A stretch of DNA of 64,000 bases from Mimachlamys varia (Eukaryota > Mollusca > Bivalvia > Pectinida > Pectinidae), in assembly GCA_947623455.1 (NCBI GenBank), contig OX392542.1:14701625-14765624 (forward strand), in the 5' to 3' direction. The notes below the pieces were generated by a model, which saw nothing but the letters and a program-made list of their open reading frames with translations, was not told the origin of the DNA and ran no database searches. The translations under genes were made by a program, and so were the position numbers. This document shows positions 1-12,600 of the stretch, piece after piece; within the stretch, counting starts at the first letter, position 1; every line of letters starts with the position of its first letter.

Positions 1-111
1 AAGGCTAGATTAGATATAACACCAGTTAAGAGAAGTCGATCCCGAGACCCAGAATCGGAAACCGTCCAATCATTCACGCGGCAGCATACTTCACGACAAT
101 ACAAAATATAA
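1..111 (+). CDS. possible 3'-terminal coding fragment at the left edge
   Basis: Frame 1 is open from the first base for 36 codons and ends with TAA at 109-111. The peptide is basic and polar, with an Arg/Ser-rich stretch (KRSRSRDPESE) and a C-terminus ending SRQYKI. It could be the last exon of a gene lying mostly outside the window. An open run of this length can arise by chance in a random frame, no domain is recognisable, and no upstream splice site can be seen. The call rests only on openness and a non-repetitive composition. Confidence 0.25.
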   Translation, partial: KARLDITPVKRSRSRDPESETVQSFTRQHTSRQYKI

Positions 112-964
112 TTAAAAACAGGGACCGATACGATATCACAACAAACAGAATAAAATATGAACTGACCCAATTTTGCCGGAAGTGGAGCAGAATTTCCTAG
201 AAAACTACATGTCGGCTGTACCTCAAATTGCACACCGATTTATTGATGTTTCCGGTCTAAGATACAGTGAACGGGTCTTTAGTGTAAAGTTGTTATTTTG
301 TGATGTCTATTGGGTATGGGTATCACAACGATAAACTGATAAATTAGCATTCTCAATTATGGAAAGAGAAATTCGAGTTGTATTCATAATCAGATTCCAC
401 TTGAACTGTCGCCTATGAGCTAACTAATACCCCCCCCCCCGTATTGCAGCTGCTACATTCTTTGTAGGGGCTATATTAACAGCAACGTTTCAGCATTGTA
501 CAGATCTGGTTGAAATCAGACACAATTTGTATCTTTTACCTTTTACAGCCACCCCCTGGTGTTTTTGGTCCCTTTGGCTCATTTATGGGCCAAAAGGGAA
601 CACTACCACTTTGTATCACATAAACTCATATCTTCTTCATTAGGTGATGCTGTCTATCAATTTGGTTGTAATCGGTCAAAATTGATTATTGTCCCTTTTT
701 ATATCACGTGTAGATATTGTAGACCACTCCATAAGATCCCTAAATATTAAGTATTAAAACAATGTGGGTTCATGGAAGAAGATTTTATATATGCCACATT
801 ATACCCCTTCTAGCACATAATTAGGTCCTTAAAGGGGCCACACAAATGAAGTTCTGTGAGGCAGACTAACATGTCATGTAAAACATGTCCGTATAATCAT
901 AGGAGTAGGCGGTACAAAACTGTGTTCCCAGAGAACCGGAAATTAAGACAAGAACGAATACCCC

Positions 965-995
<31 letters not shown>

Positions 996-3059
996 AAGAC
1001 AAAACAACATTTATCTCATCAGTTTTATTCCCGTAACATGTCAAATCGCCTTTATGACTGATACATGCTTTTGTCAGGGGCTAAGGCGAGTTAACATATC
1101 AATATATGACGTTTGATTAATTACTGGAGTCGCATTATAACCCTGCTGAGAGAGTTTAAAGTATGATAGGAGAATCAATTCCGGATATTTGTTCTGCACC
1201 GGTTTTTCATAAATTCGGTCAAATATTGATGATCTTAGTGCATATACCTTTACCAGGGTGTTTACAATATACCCTCAAGTCAACGACACCTCATTTATTG
1301 ATAGACGTGTCGCGATGCTCGCAGGTTTTAATATGCCCGGCTTTTATGGATATTGACAATATAAATCTGCCATAAATAGGTCTATCTTAAAACATAATCG
1401 AGGTGTTTATCTCTCCCTGAAAAATAACACACAATTAGATATCTTTACATAGACCCCCAAACTCAATGTGGAACACGAACTCATGTCCCCGGAAGTTAGC
1501 ATGTATACTTTATAAATATATTACAGTTATGTGAACTATTTGCTGTCATACTTTAACAATCTAAAGTGCCTGTGAAATATTCAATACTTGCAATAATCAA
1601 TTATAATATAGTGTTATGGGTTTGATATTGATAAATCTTGCTGAACGCATATTCAGAACCCATGTTATTCTATTATTCTATACAAAACAATTTATTTGCG
1701 CTGACTTTCCATAAATGTAATACATTTTTATGTATTGCAGTATTTTGCTGCAAATACCCACTTTGTATAGTCTTATGATTTATGTACGTATTGTATAACA
1801 TCAGTGGACTTTTTATCACGAGTATTGTTCACGTTCAAAACAATTAATCAAATTACAGAAAGTGCATTACAAATCACAGACTGATTTAGATGTTTTACTG
1901 TAATCTCTTTAGTTGATAGTGGTGATCAACATGATCCTTTTCATTATATTTACTCCATATGTCACCATTCCTTCTTACTCTCCCTTTTTGCATATATTCT
2001 ATATGATTATATAACCATTTTTGACACCGTTATGTTATAAACGGTATTGCGTTAAGATCAATAAATTAATAAATTTCATAAAAATTCAGATTCATTAATA
2101 TTAAGCATTGATAAAGGAATGCACCAGATATTGCCTGATTTCCTAAATCTCCATGCTGGGATTTAAATATACCGTGGAACTATGAAGGGACAATGAAAAT
2201 AAATTAAATTGTAACAAAACGATTACCGTATAACGAGAGAAACAGTGGTGTCCAAGGTTAGACAAATGAATCGATTTTTATTGACTGTTTAACAATTATA
2301 ACACTTGTTATGCATGCTTAACTATCTTGATAACAATTCATATATGAAAAATAGAACGACAAACATTGCATATTTATTGAAAAAAACCTACACCACATAT
2401 TTCTGATATAGTTGACACAAAAGTTAGACTTTAATCAACCGTATCTTAATAAAAAAAAACCACTTCTTCTTTTAATCATAATGATATTTTAACAAACGAA
2501 TATTTCAATTTTAATTTTGATTATTGCTCATAAGATATATTTCCATTACACTCATGTGGGTATAATTTATGGATCATGATTCCTAATTTCAACGAAAATG
2601 TTAAAGAAATAGGTAGCTTTATACTGCGAGCATGAAGGCATTTGCAGGGTATACCCATTGCCAGAAGAAACTACAGAATCGTTGTACATTCTTTGTTTCG
2701 TAATGAATGTTGCCCTTCTAAATTTACCTCAAACTCACAACCATTCACTGCTATTAAAACTAGCAGATCGTTTAATTAATGGTATTTTATGAAAATACAT
2801 ATGGAAATTATAAATTGTTTTTATTTTGTATTAGGAACAAAAACTGAAAAATCCATTTGGAACTATATGCAGCGAAGAAATACTGAATGGAAAGAGCTGA
2901 CAGACATTTGACGGAGTTAGAGAAATAATTGAGGAACGAACGACATATTGGCTGCTGAGAGACACTGATAAGATAATAATAGAGATAAGTAGCCTTTGTT
3001 TAATCTTAAATATTCATCATCGCTTGTCAATAACTATGTAATCTTAACTTTTCCTATAG
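112..3059. other. AT-rich stretch without a recognisable gene
   Basis: No coding exon could be supported here. The stretch has a short C homopolymer near 431, a poly-C run followed by a CA run at about 961-996, and long AT-rich segments between 1500 and 2900. Short open frames at 559, 856 and 1163 show no domain, repeat or splice signal. A candidate acceptor near 2835 opens a frame that ends within about 75 bases without a donor, so I did not call an exon. Confidence 0.5.
961..996. repeat. poly-C / (CA)n microsatellite
   Basis: About 20 consecutive C residues run straight into about eight CA dinucleotides. This is a compound simple-sequence repeat that is likely variable in length between individuals. 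Confidence 0.9.
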
Positions 3060-3111
3060 ACAAAACTGAAGTCTGTCGTGTAGTAGAAGAAGAAATGTTA
3101 CAGGACGGCAG
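3060..3111 (+). CDS. penultimate exon of an unidentified upstream gene
   Basis: This 52-base exon candidate is preceded by a TTTTCCTATAG acceptor and followed by a perfect GTAAGT donor at 3112. Only one of three frames is open; it starts with two bases of a split codon and encodes KTEVCRVVEEEMLQDG. That frame continues in phase into 3325-3493, where the open reading ends at a stop. The earlier exons are not found. The paired splice sites and single shared open frame make it likely to be a genuine exon; its identity is unknown. Confidence 0.45.
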
Positions 3112-3324
3112 GTAAGTATGTCAATATAACAGGCAAGGTAAGTAATATTTACTTATTAAGTAAGTGAGATTTCCATGGAACCACAAAAAGGTAAGTTGTT
3201 TAAAACCCCATCCCCACGCCCTCTCCCCAATGCCCCAATGATAGGAATGCTAGGGATCGTAAGCGAAAATTGATATGTATATGGCTCATATGTTTACTGA
3301 GAAATGTTTTACCTGATATTTTAG

Positions 3325-3493
3325 CTATAACAACAACACCAACTACAACAACTACTATCGAACCATCTACATCTCTGAGGCCCTCAACCAAGCAAACATC
3401 TCCGACGACCTCGACCAAGCCAACATCTTCGATGACCTTGACCCACGGAACAACTCCTCCCTTGATAGGTGGCCGCCCGCATATAGGCCTTAA
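3325..3493 (+). CDS. C-terminal exon, Asn/Asp/Tyr-rich tail
   Basis: After a GATATTTTAG acceptor the frame carried over from 3060-3111 reads 56 residues to TAA at 3491-3493. The peptide begins with Tyr/Asn runs (SYNNNTNYNNYY). It then has two copies of a nine-residue repeat, LNQANISDD and LDQANIFDD, and ends RWPPAYRP. The charged, tyrosine-rich character would suit the cytoplasmic tail of a membrane protein, but no domain is recognisable. Another frame here is Thr/Pro-rich and also open, but it cannot be joined to the upstream exon in an open frame. It could be the end of a neighbouring cadherin-like gene; that is only a guess from position. Confidence 0.45.
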
Positions 3494-3587
3494 CGGTGGG
3501 TTGTTTTTCATGCATGCACAGTTAGAATCCTACATTAAATTTTACACTATGAGAGGTAGTCGTGATTTACCATTAAAAAAAGGCCAT

Positions 3588-3995
3588 TGTAATGTCCAGT
3601 TAGGTATATATGAGGGGGAAATACCGCCTAACTGGCAAGCTAGCTATATAACCCGGGAACACGTTCACGCTAGTTAATTATATATATATATATATAAGCA
3701 TCGGTGAGCGTGCACGTGGTCAGTAGTTGGATGGATGCAGCATAGTGACTCTGTATGGTCATGAAAGGCCAGTTTACGGTGGTTTGGGAAGGTGCATTAA
3801 TACACAGAGAAAAATTCCCAGGCCAAGTCTCGGAGGGGGAAAAATGTAATGCCCAGCTAGGTATATGCGGGGGAAATACTGCCTACCGGTAACTGGCAAG
3901 CTAGCTTGTTCAGTAATGCGGTATAACCTTGGAACTCGTTCACGCTAGTTAAGTGAGCGTGGTCAATAGTTGGATGGGTGACCGCCTGCACATTA
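3588..3995. repeat. tandem pair of repeat units with 5S-rRNA-like 3' parts
   Basis: Two diverged copies of one unit start near 3588 and 3846. Each has a shared block ending in GTTCACGCTAGTTAA. The second copy continues with GAGCGTGGTCAATAG and TGGATGGGTGACCGCC, which closely matches the internal promoter half of eukaryotic 5S rRNA. In the first copy the equivalent AGTTAA..AGCATCGG segment is split by a (TA)n run at about 3677-3696. I read this as a 5S-derived SINE or degenerate 5S pseudogene pair. It is not a functional 5S gene, because the 5' half does not match. Confidence 0.55.
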
Positions 3996-6011
3996 AAAAA
4001 TAACTCTCCTCATTATCGGTCGAAAGAAAACGAATGAGTTGAATATTAACCGGTTAATGTTTAAGCTGTAACCTTGTGGTAGGTGTTGGTTGAAATCGTT
4101 GTATATTCGATTTAAGCAGACGTCAACAATAGTGACACAGAAACGTTGACTGTTATTTACGTTCAAAATGTATCTTCGGAGCAGAAATTACTGTCTCTAA
4201 CGCTTGTATGGACCGGTCATAGCATTTGGTCCCACTGACTTTTGCTTTGGACAGGTTGTACTGTATTATTTCTTATACAGCTCACATCCGATATCATGTT
4301 ACTATATATTAAACGAAAAGTCTTACATGGAATTCTTCTTCTTTACGTCTTGGTATATGTATAGTTTTTTGTATGCCAGCCAGTGACCAGATGAAGTAGG
4401 TCTAGGTGAAACCATTGACAATCTGTGCCTTCTGGTTGGTCCAGAATTATTTATCTCATACTGAAAGAAATATTAGTCTAAATTTGTAAGATTATATTTC
4501 CATAACCAAAATATACATCTGTATAACAGAGCTGCTGTATATATGTTTGTTGTAACTTTCATTTCAGTAAATATTTATCATTCATAATTATCATTCAATA
4601 GCTATTAGATCCATTGATTGTTTAATTAATTGGCTACTTTATGACATACTTAATTTATTAATATATATATCTCCATATACAATTTTGCCATCAGTGTACT
4701 GTTTATATGGAGAGAGCTTACATATGCTGTGCCTGTTGCCTCGTCCCTTTTGACAATTTAACATCTATATGTCAATAAAATATGTTGAAATAAAATGAAC
4801 TCTAACGCTGTTCATATTCAGGAATCAAAAGTGAACATACACAATTTTGACGGTTTTCATGTGAGTGTCTTAAGATAAATAAACTACAATGTTTTGTGTA
4901 TAAAGCGCTTAAGCAAAAGACGTACAGTGATATGCCACTGACTGACGACGACAGTTCTTCCATTGACACATACGGTTAGCCTGTTATCAGAGAGTAATGC
5001 TTTACTGTGGATATCGTTATGATTATAACGTTGCCATAGCGACGACACTTTGATATATGTCAACCTCTTCCGAACGGTGAAATCCTTTGGTCTGCTTCGG
5101 ACAACCGGAAATTTACATGTTTAACCAGTGAAATATTAAAATCTACCAAAAGTATGCATTTTTGTAAAGTTAAATATCTATAGATTTCATTTAATACAGA
5201 ATATGTCAACACTTTCCTATTCAGATTACCCAGAATCACTGTACTTAGCCGGAACAAAATTTCAGTAGGGACTGCATACGTATGAAACACTTTGTGATAG
5301 GCTGATTCAGTTGTGTGAGTCCTTAAACAATTGGTTTATGTGTTAGGGAATTGTGGCGTACACTCGAGTGAGGCTGTATGTGCAGAGCAGTATAGTTCTT
5401 GTGTGGAGAGGACAGATACACTGTGGACTTGTCGATGTATCAAACAATATATACAGAAAGGTTCAACATGTATTCTGAGTAAGTACCTGTATAATATTTA
5501 ATAATTGTTTATTAAATGTGTAGAATTATAGTGGTCAGAATAACGCATAATCTGACCACAAATAAAAGTAGCTTGATGTGTTTTAAATGAAGAAAACCTT
5601 GATGTGTTAACATATTTCCCTTTTACCTTGATACTCATTCAGCACAAAAAGTGCAATTACACTAATTAAACCCACGTTAACCTATAGAGACTTATAACGT
5701 TCCTGAAAAGCCTTAGGTTGTACATTTCAAATCGAAATCAGCTGAAATATGCAAAACTGTATATTGTAGTTGCATTACGGATAATGATCTTGATATGCAT
5801 TTATTGTTTTAACAAGTACATAGGACTGTAAATTTTGCTTTAAGTATTTGAAAACTCTATAGAAGGACATGCGGTCTATGAAGTGACTTCATGAATGGTT
5901 AAGCATTAAAGATAACAAAAATGCAGAGAATACCAAAGCGTCAACAAGACCATAGTCCGAATTCAAATTCGATTACACTAGAGGCAAAATAGGAACAAAG
6001 GAAGGATTTAC
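3996..6011. other. stretch without a recognisable gene
   Basis: No exon can be supported. A short segment ending ATGTATTCTGA before a GTAAGT at 5479-5484 could be a 5' untranslated or first exon of the cadherin gene, but its phase does not match the exon at 6627 and it encodes no signal peptide. The rest is AT-rich with a short TA run near 4660. Confidence 0.4.
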
Positions 6012-6198
6012 ATGGAGACTGTCGTAAAAGCACAAGAGAATAAGACCAGGTGTTCCAGAAGAGTAAGCGTCTCTTATGGAACACCTGGTCTTACATGTAT
6101 TTGCTTCATTGACAACACCCGCCATGTAAATCTTGGTCACAGACAAGTAAACATCAATCCTCAAAATCAGAACCCAGTCATTATTGTCATCACAACAA
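6012..6198 (+). CDS. possible upstream cadherin exon (5' boundary unknown)
   Basis: A frame open over this interval ends at a GTAAGC donor (6199) in phase 1, exactly the phase needed by the next exon at 6627. The joined reading is ..NPVIIVITT-I-PPNILKANYEF, which looks like the end of one EC repeat running into the next. No strong acceptor is visible; the best is a weak CACAG ending at 6142. A perfect 17-bp inverted repeat at 6041-6093 lies inside the frame, so the 5' half may be repeat rather than coding. No signal peptide is present. Confidence 0.35.
6041..6093. repeat. perfect inverted repeat (17-bp arms)
   Basis: Arms at 6041-6057 and 6077-6093 are exact reverse complements (TAAGACCAGGTGTTCCA and its complement) around a 19-base loop. 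It probably marks a small fold-back or MITE-type element. Confidence 0.85.
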
Positions 6199-6626
6199 GT
6201 AAGCACACTAATAAGCAAACTCAAAAACGTTCATCTTCATATCACACAAAGATACAGAATATTTCTCGATGATATCAAGATGGAGACCAGAAAACTTGCC
6301 CATAGTCTTTATCAACCTGCATCTCTCGAATCCCTGTGCCGTACGTTTGTTTGTCAGCAGTTGGCATCTATCACGAAAATCTCGATATCAAGAAAGGAAA
6401 AGTTCACGAATGGAATAACGTTTATTGAAATCTGTAATGTTTTGTTTTGTCTTTATGACTATACAATACAGTATATTTATCGATGTCATGTACCATTGCA
6501 ATATTCCTATATGTACAGTATTTTGTTCCACATTGTGATATAATTTTCCAATAAACGACATTTATTTACATATACAAAAATGAGATAGCTGTCAATTTTT
6601 AATATTACACAAATATATATTTTCAG

Positions 6627-6695
6627 TTCCTCCTAACATACTGAAAGCAAATTACGAATTTAGCATGGACTCAGATACGCCAAGTGGCACTACAG
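6627..6695 (+). CDS. cadherin exon a: start of first clear EC repeat
   Basis: This 69-base exon lies between a TATATTTTCAG acceptor and a GTATGG donor, enters in phase 2 and leaves in phase 1. It encodes PPNILKANYEFSMDSDTPSG, the typical start of an EC strand A after a linker proline. It is numbered residues 1-23 of the joined protein here. Confidence 0.8.
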
Positions 6696-9600
6696 GTATG
6701 GTAATCAATATCTTCAAATCTCTGACTAACAATGACATATAATTGTAATATTGTAGGAAACTGTGTTATCTTTTATTTAAATACTAGTATACATTTATAC
6801 ATCTACCATTTGAGATGTTATATAAACGTGTCTATATAGGCTTAAAAGAAATGTGAAAGCGTGATAAACGGGGATATTCAAAGAATTTTCTTATGTATTG
6901 TTTCAACTTTTATTCCTTTCTCCTGCCACGATCCTCTACTTCAAATACAATGAATGCATACAAAAAAAATTACATTCTCGATCATTTAATTCAAATGGTC
7001 TTTTAAAATATTAATTTTAATAACAGAAAAAAACTTTGATGTACAAAATTCTGTAAGAGATATAATGTTTTTCGAATTTCATATATTTGTTTGACAAAAT
7101 GAATCTTTTGTGTTTCAGTCGGTAATATTAATTTAATCAACGTAGACGGAATCGTAAGTCGAAGTACGGCGTCATTAGTGCCGGACACTACCGATTTTAG
7201 TATTACTATCGCAAATTCGTCATCTTTTACTGTGGCGAAAACTGCAAACACAACTTTCATAAATCCCGTGCAACTTACTTTGATCGTTTCGTCAACTCTA
7301 TCAGACGACTCAACAATCGTAGATTACACCGAAGTAACTGTCATTCCAACCATAAACTTTATCGAGACAAGAGAAGTCATTCTCGCTGAAGGAACAAGAA
7401 ACGGGAGTTTCGTGTCTGACATCCCAGGGCTAAACAAGTACGCGTCCTCCGACGATCACTCATACAGTCTGACAGGGGACTACAGTGGGTTCTTTAGCGT
7501 AGACGGTCATGGTGACATCTTCTGTTCAAAAACCATTTCGTTTGAGCAAATGGGAAAGTCAGCTGGCACGTACGCGTTTGTCACAGAAATACAAATTTAC
7601 AGAAGCCTGCTGGTTTCAGACACACCTGCACAAGTCGCCAGACTGTCGGTTTTGATTGTTCGTGATAAGTTTAGTCAGGAAATTCCAGAAGACACATTAG
7701 CAGAATCAATTTTAGGCCGATTTGATGATGCGGATTCATCAGCGAACCTGTTTGAATTTGCTCTTATTGACGTCAGCGCTCAGAGCAAATTCTCCACGTA
7801 TTTTACCTACAATACACATAACGGTGTTCTAGGGAAATCCTCCATGTCGCTTGACTTCACTATTCAAAATGTACGGGAATTTCAATTCGAAATTCGCATT
7901 AATTGGAAATCTCACGAGGACTATATCAAAGTACCGGGTGAAATAATGGTCAACGATGTGAACAATCATCCTCCGGTTTGCGTTTTTCAAGAGTCGTTTT
8001 TCCAGGTAATCTCGGGATCTCCGTCAGGGACGTATATAGGTTTGGTACAAACATCTGACGTTGATACTGTAGGTAAAGCTACTTATAGTATAACCGATGT
8101 TGAGTACTCTGAATGGTTCTCCATCACACCACACAGTGGTGTTCTCATAGCCAACAGGGCGGTCACGGCCTCACAGTTAGGGGACCGAATCAATTTGACT
8201 GTTAATGCTAACGACGGCTATGGTAGAGTAGACTGCCACGTTGTTGTGGAGATATTAAAGCTTACCGATGAGAACGCTAACCTTGATTTGACCTTCGCTG
8301 GAACCTTACGAGAAGAACAGCCGTGGCCTGTTCATGTCGCCAATGTCTTCGTACAGAACTACACCAACTTCAAATTCATGACTACGAGAGACAACGAATA
8401 TTTCGAACTGAATTCTACAACTGTAAGTAAACACCGACAATACCCCCTGTAACAGTGAAATAGGACTTTGTCGATATGCTATTTGGGGCACTGGATCACA
8501 CATAGAACCTTGAAAAATCACAGCTTCATTATTAATTACTGAAGGGCAAAAAAAGCGCTGTTGTGATGTCGGTTACTTTAGGAGTAACCTTATATGATTA
8601 GGAAATATAATGATGTAGTAATGCACTCATTATATGGATGTTATTAAGCACTGAGTGAACCACACTTCTGTTTCGCTAGGTGGATAGATGCATCTATCGA
8701 GAAACAATAGCATGTATTCTGCAAATTATATTCAAGATAAGATCAACAATAATGCTGAAAAGTTTGACAAGGAAAAGCATGGAAAATAATAATTTTGTTT
8801 TTACTATCACATTGTTCTGTAGAGTGGGAAAACCAGAGTCGAATATCTAAATTTTCACATAGATCCATTCAATGTAAGTAGTTGGTTTTACTATGGTATA
8901 CAAGCTAGGTCTAGATCCATTCAATGAAAGTAGTTGTTTGTTCTATGGTATACTAGCTAGGTCTAGATCCATTCAATGTAAGTAGTTGGTTTTGCTATGG
9001 AATACTAGCTAGGTCTAGATCCATCCAATGTATGTAGTTGTTTTACTATGGTATACTAGCTAGGCCTATCTCCATTCAATGTAAAGATTTATTTGTATAA
9101 AATCTATTTTACCTGATGTTGATATACTAGCTAGGTTTAGATTTATTGCAGACTTGGTATCATTACATACATGTAATACAATCATGAAACAACTGGAAAA
9201 ATATCCCCAACAAATTAATAGAATAATCATACTAAACCAAGTCAATACGAATGAAAGTCTTCTTGAATTAGACTCTTAATTTGTCTACGCATTTTAAGTT
9301 GTGCCTCAACTGAAACATACGTAAGGATATATTTAAATTATCTGGAAGAACACAGAAATTACTGAAAATATACATAGATGTCGAGAGCGATATTGAAATA
9401 TTGAATATGTGTGATAGAGTATAAATAAATGTCATCGGATGATATTTAAACATAAGTAAACAATTATTAGCAATATGTTAGATACAGTTGGAAAGGGAAT
9501 ATGCATAAACTCATAAATCTTACTCGACAGTTTTTTCTGTGGCAGCTTCCTTGCAATAAATTAATAAATATGATTTACGGGATGAGATACTTAACTTTGA

Positions 9601-12600
9601 AATAACACCAGATATCGTTATAATTTCATAGTGATCAGGACATTTAAATGATATGTCTGTTGCCTACGGTGATCTCAACGGTGACTTACCTAATACATTC
9701 ATAATGTTAAGGGGAAACATATGTAACGATTTTATTCTCGATCGACTCTTCTAATTTAATAGTCATTGTAAAAACTATTACGTTTGAATGATGTTTGCTG
9801 TTGAGTGTATTTGTTATAATACGCGCGCTTTTTCGTTGTCTAGTGCTGTTTGTTTGTGTTGATTTAAGTCATATCTTTTTTATATTTATAATTTAAGGCT
9901 AAGGCTATACTATCATATATTTATGATACATATTAATATTTCTGTAGCATTGTTTTGTGATTCTTGTATTTTTTCTTAAGTCTATTTGACCCTTTAAGAG
10001 TTTTTCATTGATGTGTTACATTAATATATAGTATATGTTTCAACAATACAATAAGAAGACGGATTCATTTCCAAATTTTATAACTCTATAACATTTCCTG
10101 AAACAGATTTGATACACTGAATTTCAATTCTCTGGAGGACTTCAAGTTCCCATGGACAGATTTTCCTGAAAATTGTACTTGTGATACAGACATGAATGGG
10201 GAATGTTTTTTAGTTTTCTAATTCTTGAAAAACAACTTTGATGATTTTAGGTGAAAAAAATATGGTTTGTTTTGTCAATAACTTCAATAAAGTGATAATT
10301 AAATGGTCAATATTGGTTGCATTCGTCATAATGATAAAAAGTTTAAACAAAGATACAATTGCAGGAAAAACGATTAACGGATAGCAGCTGATTGAAATTC
10401 CCTTGCTATCATTAAAAACGCATTTATATATAAAGTATTTATTGATTTTTGTTCAAGGGAGAAGTAACATCTCAACGGATACTTGATCGGGAACACCTAC
10501 CACCTGGTTTCCGTGACAACACTGTTACCTTTGGGATCCAGGCCAATCTAGACGACGAAGATTCATGCACAATAACGGTATGTCTTTATTTCAATTTGTT
10601 ACGCAATTCTGTTTTTATATATTTTAGGTTTATAAGTTAGATTGGATACGAGCTTGTATCCTTAAAGGCGCAATATACGCAACTTTCAGCAAACTTGAAG
10701 CGATCATCAAGCCTTTTTATATTTATAGATTTAGTTAAGATCAACTGATATCAGCAATATTCGAGATGAATTCTTACGCGGTTACCGGTACAGCAGCAGT
10801 TGAAACGCAGTATTTGTAAACACGCGTCCTCTTACTTCAGCATGTTGTTGAAGTGGGCCCCACCTGAATTATTTTCAATTCTTTGGATTTTTCTGTCAAG
10901 AGTTTCTTGTTAGTTACCACTCAGGTTTACTTCGTTCAAGGCTTATTTTTGCATGGTTATTAACTGGTTTGTTTTTTAGAATTTTTCAGAATCACGAAAA
11001 AATTCCTAAAGTTACGTATATTGGGTCTTTAATAGAAAATTGCAGATACAAGACAATTTTGTTTTAAAGTAGTTGTTGGAAAGACAATTGATGGACATCA
11101 TTTTTTAGATATTTTATGGAATTCATTTTGCTTGCAATTATGTATTGAAAATTTAATAACATTGGTCTCTTTGATTTTGTAGCTGTTATTATTTATGTAT
11201 CGACCTTAAAGGGCATCCCGCGAAAGCTTGAATGCCAGTTCTTTGATGTACATGGTGTCTGCACCACTAATTATATTTTCCTGCTATTCCAGTATTCAAA
11301 GTCCGCTCAAAACGCTAAACTGACCACTTGCAAAATCGCGTTCCTCGGATCAGATTTGGAACTGTTGAAATACTTATAACTACCCGTTATGAATATGGTT
11401 TGATTATTCCGCTTTCTTTTTATATCTTTTTTTTTGTCGGCTGGTAAAGGGACGTTGACCTTTTAAAAAAAGCCTGCAGGAATGGAATATACATATGAAT
11501 ATTTTGTATAACTGGTTTAAAAAAAAAAAATACGTTATGTGTATATTTTCGTATCAAATTCAATACCGCCCGGGGTCGCAACCCGTCACTAATTTATAGA
11601 TTAAGTATGAATATAACCTTTTGTACGCGTGAAAAATATATTTTTTATACCTTTTGTCCAAATTGAAGCCGTATGTACCTCGGTTTCACGTCCTGTTTTA
11701 CAACGTAATCAAACGACCTTTTCTGTTATGGTATATATTGTATTTGAAAAGGTCTTTCTATCCAGCAATAAAATTAAATCATACTGTTTCACTGGAACAT
11801 GAAATATTATAAAGGGAATATTATAAAACACACTCTTAAGTTTAACATTACACACGCATTTTATGCAACAGAAGACTGAAACAGTTTCCCCTTGGGTAGC
11901 CCCAAAACCAAACCAAAGCTTTATTTGTGCATGTTACTGTTACGCAGAAGAAATATGTAACATACTCACAATAGAGCAGATAGTTTCTCCTTTGAATACT
12001 TCCCATCTCTCAATATGATTCCGTAACGCAGTCTTGCGTCATATTTTGACCATTCGGCAACTTTTCGCTCAGAAGTTAGGCCTAATCGCGATGAAACAGT
12101 AATACCAGATAAAGTGTTTACAATGGAAACGGCGCTCGCTGCGCATGAGTTGGTAGGTGGAAAATCTCAAGCCGGGGCGTCTGGCTAGACCTTTTGGAAT
12201 TCCACTAGTTATTTTGAAATTATTTATTTAATGAATAAATATCAGCAAAATCCGATCGTCGTAGTCCATAAGAATACCCAATCTATATGTGTATGTAATA
12301 TTTTGAAGAAAAAAAATGAAAAAAAAGTAACTTTCGCGGGCTGCCCCTTTAATTCGTAACAATACTTTGTATACATTCATATTTACCACATATAGGTAAT
12401 GATCACAGGAATAACTTGTATGAACATTTGAAATTGCCATTTATTCAAACATTAAACTACATTCTGTTTCGAGTTATATGCGTTCATATCGCCTATAACT
12501 CGATTCAGAATGCAGTTTAATGCGTATATTTACATTTTCACTTCTAACCATATTCGAAAAATGAATTTCAACCATAAAAAAATACAAATTGAAGCTCCAA

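Noticed and set aside
2835..2905. Candidate exon after TTTGTATTAG
   Set aside because: All frames stop within about 75 bases and no GT donor is available before the stops.
3200..3511. Minus-strand Val-rich 103-codon open frame
   Set aside because: Mirror of the low-complexity plus-strand sequence; no splice structure or domain.
3270..3677. Thr/Pro-rich 135-codon open frame
   Set aside because: It cannot be joined in an open frame to the exon at 3060-3111, and it runs on into the 5S-like repeat. The alternative frame with a stop at 3493 is consistent with the splice phase.
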